Positions 60,705-64,000 of a stretch of DNA of 64,000 nucleotides are shown here, piece after piece. The stretch comes from Paramagnetospirillum kuznetsovii (GTDB lineage Bacteria > Pseudomonadota > Alphaproteobacteria > Rhodospirillales > Magnetospirillaceae): assembly GCF_003284725.1 (NCBI RefSeq), contig NZ_PGTO01000005.1:161768-225767 (forward strand). The letters are read 5' to 3'. Positions within the stretch are counted from its first letter, which is position 1, and each line of letters starts with the position of its first letter. The translations under genes and the position numbers were made by a program. The notes under the pieces were generated by a model, which saw only the letters and a list, made by a program, of their open reading frames with translations, had not been told where the DNA came from and ran no database searches.

Positions 60705-61001
60705 ATGTCGTTTCGCCAATTCATCACCCGTGATGGGTCCACTTGGATTCCCAAGTACCTGACCGCCATCAGCGACGAGCTGTGCATCGGCTGCGGCCGT
60801 TGCTTCAAGGTCTGCACCCAGTCGGTCATGAAGCTGATGGGCATCAACGAGGATGACGAGTTGTGCGATCCCTTCGATGACAGCGAAGAGATCGTGCGCA
60901 AGGTCATGACCCTGGACAAGGCTGGCAGTTGTATCGGCTGCGGCTCTTGCCAAGCAGTGTGCGGCACCAACGCCCAATCCCACGAGCCGGTTCCGGCTTA
61001 A
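60705..61001 (+). CDS. fdxB: Nif-specific ferredoxin III (FdxB)
   Basis: A 98-residue ferredoxin with two cluster motifs: CIGCGRCFKVCTQ (first) and CIGCGSCQAVCG (second). These are separated by an acidic insertion (INEDDELCDPFDDSEE), which defines ferredoxin III of nif operons. It probably carries electrons to FeMo-cofactor assembly or nitrogenase reductase. It is in the nifENX transcript. Confidence 0.93.
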   Translation: MSFRQFITRDGSTWIPKYLTAISDELCIGCGRCFKVCTQSVMKLMGINEDDELCDPFDDSEEIVRKVMTLDKAGSCIGCGSCQAVCGTNAQSHEPVPA

Positions 61002-61013
61002 CGCGAACGGGGG

Positions 61014-61057
61014 GCGGGCCTCCCGCCCGCTCTTCACCCAGCGGGCGGGAGGCCCGC
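61014..61057. repeat. Perfect 17-bp hairpin between fdxB and nifQ
   Basis: GCGGGCCTCCCGCCCGC (61014-61030) and GCGGGCGGGAGGCCCGC (61041-61057) are exact reverse complements with a 10-base loop. No T-tract follows. It could reduce expression of nifQ relative to fdxB or be a mobile palindrome of the same kind as 30727-30788. Confidence 0.75.
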
Positions 61058-61081
61058 TCTCCAATGGTGGGGGTAAACGCC

Positions 61082-61702
61082 ATGGCAATGGATGTCTATA
61101 CCCGACTGATGGCCGGTGCAGGCAGCGGCAATTCCTTTGACCGCCATCTGTTCGCTTGCGCCATCGCGGTCGCCATGGCGGATCGTTCCGGCAGGCCGCT
61201 GACCAGCGGTTTGGGGCTTTCCGCCTTCAATCTCGCCGCCCTGGTCGGACGGTATTTTCCCCTGGCGCCCGGCCTGTTGTCCGGGTTGTCCGGAGAAGAA
61301 GAGGACGAGCCCCTGGCCGCCGAGGAACCGGACCTTCGCGCCCTGCTGGTGGAGCACCGTTCCCGCGGCTTGGTGGAAGAGGAATGGCTGGCCCATGTGA
61401 TCGCGCGGCGCTCGTTGGGCGCCAACCATCTGTGGCAAGATCTCGGCCTGACTGGTCGCGCCGATCTATCCGGACTGATGCGCCGTCACTTCTCCCGCCT
61501 GGCCGAGGCCAATAGCGGTGACATGAAGTGGAAGAAATTCTTCTATCGCGAACTGTGCCAGCGCGAAGGCATCGTCATCTGCAAATCGCCCAATTGCGAA
61601 GTCTGCGCCGATGTCGCCGTCTGCTTCGGCGCCGAGGACGGCGTGTCGCTGCTGGCCCATCGTCCGGTGTCGCAGATCCGACATTGTTCGGTTTCCCCAT
61701 AA
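61082..61702 (+). CDS. nifQ: NifQ, molybdenum donor for FeMo-cofactor
   Basis: Delivers molybdenum to the NifEN scaffold. The 206-residue protein has the family's C-terminal Cys-x4-Cys-x2-Cys-x5-Cys (CKSPNCEVCADVAVC) and GLTGRADLSGLMRRHFSRLAEANSGDMKWKKFFYRELC. I chose the ATG at 61082; 61064 and 61088 are possible. Its last codons contain a NifA activator site for the next operon. Confidence 0.93.
   Translation: MAMDVYTRLMAGAGSGNSFDRHLFACAIAVAMADRSGRPLTSGLGLSAFNLAALVGRYFPLAPGLLSGLSGEEEDEPLAAEEPDLRALLVEHRSRGLVEEEWLAHVIARRSLGANHLWQDLGLTGRADLSGLMRRHFSRLAEANSGDMKWKKFFYRELCQREGIVICKSPNCEVCADVAVCFGAEDGVSLLAHRPVSQIRHCSVSP
61668..61683 (+). promoter_or_regulatory. NifA upstream activator site inside nifQ
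   Basis: TGT-CGCAGATCCG-ACA, a full match, in the last codons of nifQ and 63 bp upstream of the -24 GG of the iscA-nifV promoter. Confidence 0.8.
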
Positions 61703-61744
61703 GCGACAATCTAAAAAAACGTTACAAAACAACGCGATAAAGTC

Positions 61745-61760
61745 TGGCATCCTCCTTGCT
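61745..61760 (+). promoter_or_regulatory. Sigma-54 promoter of the iscA-nifV-nifW operon
   Basis: TGGCATCCTCCTTGCT: GG at 61746-61747, GC at 61758-61759. The start is expected near 61771. An AT-rich stretch (TCTAAAAAAACGTTACAAAA) lies upstream. Confidence 0.88.
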
Positions 61761-61803
61761 TAGTCATTGGTGTGGAATTCGGTTCACCAAGGAGGACGCT
61801 GAT

Positions 61804-62133
61804 ATGATGACCCTCACCGACAAGGCCGTTGACGTCATCCGTGACGTTTGCAAGGGCGAGTTCGAAGGCCTGCGCATCATGGTGCAGAAGGGCTGTTCCG
61901 GCTTCTCCTACAATATGGGCCTGGAAGCCGCCGCCGCCGAGGACGATCAGGTTCTCGAATTCAACGACATCAAGGTTTTCGTCGATCCCGGCTCGGCCCT
62001 TTGGCTGGTGGGCGCCACCATGGATTACGTGGACAACTCCTCCATGGGTTCGGGCTTCGTGTTCGACAATCCCAACACGCCGCCCCCCGAATCCAAGGGT
62101 GGTTGCTCCTGCTCCGTGAAGAGCTGCGGCTGA
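61804..62133 (+). CDS. Nif-specific IscA/HesB-type protein
   Basis: A 109-residue A-type iron-sulfur carrier. Ligand cysteines are in [16 protein letters not shown] and the C-terminal [16 protein letters not shown] lies eight bases before the first of two ATGs. In many alphaproteobacteria this gene is followed by nifU and nifS; here nifV follows directly. It would pass clusters to nitrogenase maturation factors. Confidence 0.9.
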   Translation: MMTLTDKAVDVIRDVCKGEFEGLRIMVQKGCSGFSYNMGLEAAAAEDDQVLEFNDIKVFVDPGSALWLVGATMDYVDNSSMGSGFVFDNPNTPPPESKGGCSCSVKSCG

Positions 62134-62143
62134 GGACATGACC

Positions 62144-63301
62144 ATGGCCGCCACCCCGGAACAGGCCGCCAAAATCGTCATCAACGACACCACGCTGCGC
62201 GACGGCGAGCAGACCGCCGGGGTTGCCTTCAGCCTCGACGAGAAGCTGGCCATCGCCACCGCGTTGTCGGCGGCAGGAGTGCCCGAGATCGAAGTGGGCA
62301 TTCCCGCCATGGGGGAGGAGGAGCAGGCCGGTATTCGCGCCGTCGCCGCGCTGGGTCTGCGTTCGCGGCTGATCGCCTGGTGCCGCATGCGCGACGACGA
62401 TCTTGATGCGGCCGTCGCCTGCAAGCTGGGCTCGGTCAATCTGTCCATTCCGGTTTCCGACCTGCAACTGGCCGCCAAGCTGGGGCGCGACCGCGCCTGG
62501 GCGCTGGGACATCTCGATCTGATGATTCGCAAGGCGCGCGACATGGGGTTCGACGTCCTGATCGGCGGCGAGGATTCCTCGCGGGCCGATCCCGATTTCC
62601 TGTGTCGGGTGTTGGAGGTCTGCGAAAGGGCAGGGGCAAGGCGTTTCCGCTTCGCCGACACCATGGGCATCATGGACCCGTTCGAGACCCATGACCGCTT
62701 CAAGCTCTTGCGCGCCGCCACCTCCATCGAGCTGGAAATTCACGCCCACGACGATCTGGGGCTGGCCACCGCCAATTCCCTGGCGGCGGTCAAGGGCGGC
62801 GCCACCCATGTGAGCACCACCGTCAACGGGCTGGGCGAGCGCGCCGGAAATGCTCCGTTGGAAGAAGTCGTGGTGGCGCTGGATCATCTCTACGGCCTCG
62901 GCACCGGCGTCGATAAGCTGGCCTTGGGCGCGGTGTCCAAGCTGGTGGCCGATGCCTCGGGGCGGCCGGTGCCGGTGGATAAAAGCATCGTCGGGGCCAA
63001 TATCTTCACCCACGAATCCGGCATTCATGTCAGCGGTCTGCTGCGCGACCGCCGCACCTACGAGGCGCTGAACCCGGCCGAGCTGGGCCGCGACCATCGG
63101 GTGGTGCTGGGCAAGCATTCCGGCCTGACCTCGGTTCTGCATGCCTGCCGTGAAATGGGGCTGTCGGTGTCCAATCCGCAGGCCCGCGTCATGTTGGCCC
63201 AGGTCAGAACCCACGCCGCCGCCACCAAGACCATTCCCACCGCCGATGATCTGCGCCGTTTCCATACGGAAGCGGCGGAACGGTCCATCGGCCTCGTTTA
63301 G
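62144..63301 (+). CDS. nifV: Homocitrate synthase
   Basis: Condenses acetyl-CoA with 2-oxoglutarate to make homocitrate, the organic part of FeMo-cofactor. The 385-residue DRE-TIM barrel has [45 protein letters not shown] (metal-binding His-x-His) and [28 protein letters not shown] and GKHSGL follow. ATGs at 62138 and 62144 are possible; GAGG spacing favours 62144. Confidence 0.95.
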   Translation: MAATPEQAAKIVINDTTLRDGEQTAGVAFSLDEKLAIATALSAAGVPEIEVGIPAMGEEEQAGIRAVAALGLRSRLIAWCRMRDDDLDAAVACKLGSVNLSIPVSDLQLAAKLGRDRAWALGHLDLMIRKARDMGFDVLIGGEDSSRADPDFLCRVLEVCERAGARRFRFADTMGIMDPFETHDRFKLLRAATSIELEIHAHDDLGLATANSLAAVKGGATHVSTTVNGLGERAGNAPLEEVVVALDHLYGLGTGVDKLALGAVSKLVADASGRPVPVDKSIVGANIFTHESGIHVSGLLRDRRTYEALNPAELGRDHRVVLGKHSGLTSVLHACREMGLSVSNPQARVMLAQVRTHAAATKTIPTADDLRRFHTEAAERSIGLV

Positions 63302-63311
63302 GAGAATCGCC

Positions 63312-63602
63312 ATGATTCAGGAAAAGCTCGCCGGACTCTCTTCGGCGGAACAGTTTTTCGAGACGCTGGGCGTGCCTTTCGAGCAGCAGGTGGTCAATGT
63401 CAGTCGCCTGCACATCCTCAAGCGGTTCCGCGAATTGATGCGCGACCTCGCTCCCGAAGCGGGGGAGGCCGAATGCGCCGCCGCCTTGGCCGCCGCCTAT
63501 GCCGAATTCGCCGAAGGGCGCGGCGCCAAGACCTTCAAGGTCTTCAAGGATGCCATGCCCGCCTTCGTGCCGCTGACGGATCTGCGCGCCACCAGCCATT
63601 AG
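63312..63602 (+). CDS. nifW: Nitrogenase-stabilising protein NifW
   Basis: A 96-residue NifW, which protects or helps assemble the MoFe protein. MIQEKLAGLSSAEQFFETLGVPFEQQVVNVSRLHILKRF and FPAFVPL-like AMPAFVPLTDLR fit the family, and the length is normal. GGAG precedes the ATG. It is the last gene in the window and of the nif island as seen here. Confidence 0.93.
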   Translation: MIQEKLAGLSSAEQFFETLGVPFEQQVVNVSRLHILKRFRELMRDLAPEAGEAECAAALAAAYAEFAEGRGAKTFKVFKDAMPAFVPLTDLRATSH

Positions 63603-63656
63603 CCCGGGCGTTCGGGGGCGAGACGCGTTAGTTTAGGCGGAAGCGCCCCCTATCTT

Positions 63657-63714
63657 CGTCATGCGCGGGCTTGTCCCGCGTATCCACGCGGCGCCGCCAC
63701 GACGCCTCATGACG
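63657..63714. repeat. Short palindromic repeat, second family
   Basis: CGTCATGCGCGGGCTTGTCCCGC is a hairpin of the same wording as the left arm of the element at 63862-63971, and the block ends CTCATGACG. It appears to be a shortened copy. Confidence 0.5.
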
Positions 63715-63810
63715 CTATGAATTCAGGCTGATCGGCGTGGATGCCCGTGACACGCGCACGGCTGCCCGGTTTAAATTCGGCGACACGATCCGTTGGCTGC
63801 CGAGGGAATT

Positions 63811-63840
63811 GACCACCAAGACACCAAGAGCACCAAGAGG
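63811..63840. repeat. CACCAAGA direct repeats
   Basis: CACCAAGA occurs three times in about 29 bases (ACCACCAAGACACCAAGAGC and on). This is a short repeat type of unknown role, seen here just after nifW. Confidence 0.5.
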
Positions 63841-63861
63841 GCGACACGGTTTTTTGCCTTC

Positions 63862-63971
63862 CGTCATGCCCGTGCTTGTCACGGGCAACCACGCCCATCC
63901 GTCTGGACTATCCTTGCATAAGGCTTTCAAGCGGAACCGCGTGGGTGGCCGGGACACGCCCGGCCATGACG
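63862..63971. repeat. Palindromic MITE-like repeat, second family
   Basis: 110 bp. The left arm CGTCATGCCCGTGCTTGTCA with its continuation CGGGCAACCACGC is mirrored imperfectly by the right arm GCGTGGGTGGCCGGGACACG ending GGCCATGACG. The architecture is the same as family one (two hairpins pointing at each other across ~45 bp), but with a different arm sequence. The 400 bp after nifW hold only such repeats; I see no gene there. Confidence 0.7.
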
Positions 63972-64000
63972 AGCGAGTGAGGCTTGGCCATTTGCTCCGC

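Overview
The window is GC-rich, densely packed chromosomal DNA from a diazotrophic alphaproteobacterium. It most resembles the freshwater Rhodospirillales, and Magnetospirillum or Paramagnetospirillum is my best guess. The pointers are a NifA with the oxygen-sensitive Cys spacing, a draT-draG switch divergent from nifHDK, a TrcR (DUF1013) regulator, 3-hydroxybutyrate dehydrogenase, many ATGA-overlapped operons, and dispersed ~100 bp palindromic repeats. No magnetosome genes are present, so the genus is inference.

Layout. 1-5 kb: start of a 2-hydroxyacid dehydrogenase (minus), then trpG-trpD-trpC-moaC-moeA, and a convergent hemerythrin. 5-9 kb: a TetR/old-yellow-enzyme operon divergent from an MFS transporter and a MaoC-type protein, with a candidate TetR operator between them. 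9-14.5 kb: a GH25 lipoprotein with a Panacea-domain protein, then a tightly overlapped plus-strand module of CO-dehydrogenase-type FeS and FAD subunits, a MocA-like nucleotidyltransferase, a SufS-like desulfurase and a SufU-like protein, followed by a truncated haemoglobin. No molybdenum catalytic subunit accompanies it. 14.6-31.5 kb: a FemAB-like protein, an IS3 remnant, a DUF455 protein, a low-GC GT41-like glycosyltransferase coupled to a peroxiredoxin, glnE, a YhdP/AsmA-like protein, an antitoxin remnant, TrcR, a quinone reductase, a chemoreceptor, 3-hydroxybutyrate dehydrogenase and a gamma-carbonic-anhydrase-like hexapeptide protein.

31.5-42 kb is a complete NAD-independent, membrane-bound, Cys-type formate dehydrogenase locus: fdhABC, a small lipoprotein, a Tat-leader protein, a TorD-like chaperone, DUF3306, a MobA-DUF3305 fusion, fdhD and a large polyferredoxin. 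42-45 kb holds small, mostly unknown proteins.

45-63.6 kb is the nitrogen-fixation island. nifA is followed by nifB-fdxN-nifZ-nifT-SIR2-like-2Fe2S ferredoxin, draG and draT (minus), nifHDK, nifEN-nifX-DUF269-fdxB-nifQ, and nif-iscA-nifV-nifW. Four NifA/sigma-54 promoters (before nifB, nifH, nifE and iscA) can be read directly: TGT-N10-ACA upstream sites plus TGGC-N8-TTGC elements. nifU and nifS are absent from the position between iscA and nifV. The last 400 bp is repeat DNA.

How the genes fit together. Molybdenum is a recurring theme: moaC, moeA and mobA make molybdopterin cofactor for formate dehydrogenase and a possible hydroxylase, while nifQ, nifB, nifE, nifN and nifV make FeMo-cofactor. 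NifA activates the nif operons under low oxygen, and DraT/DraG reversibly ADP-ribosylate NifH at Arg101. Formate oxidation could feed electrons to the quinone pool. All starts are my choices from Shine-Dalgarno sequences and family lengths. Functional calls come from recognisable motifs, not from database searches.
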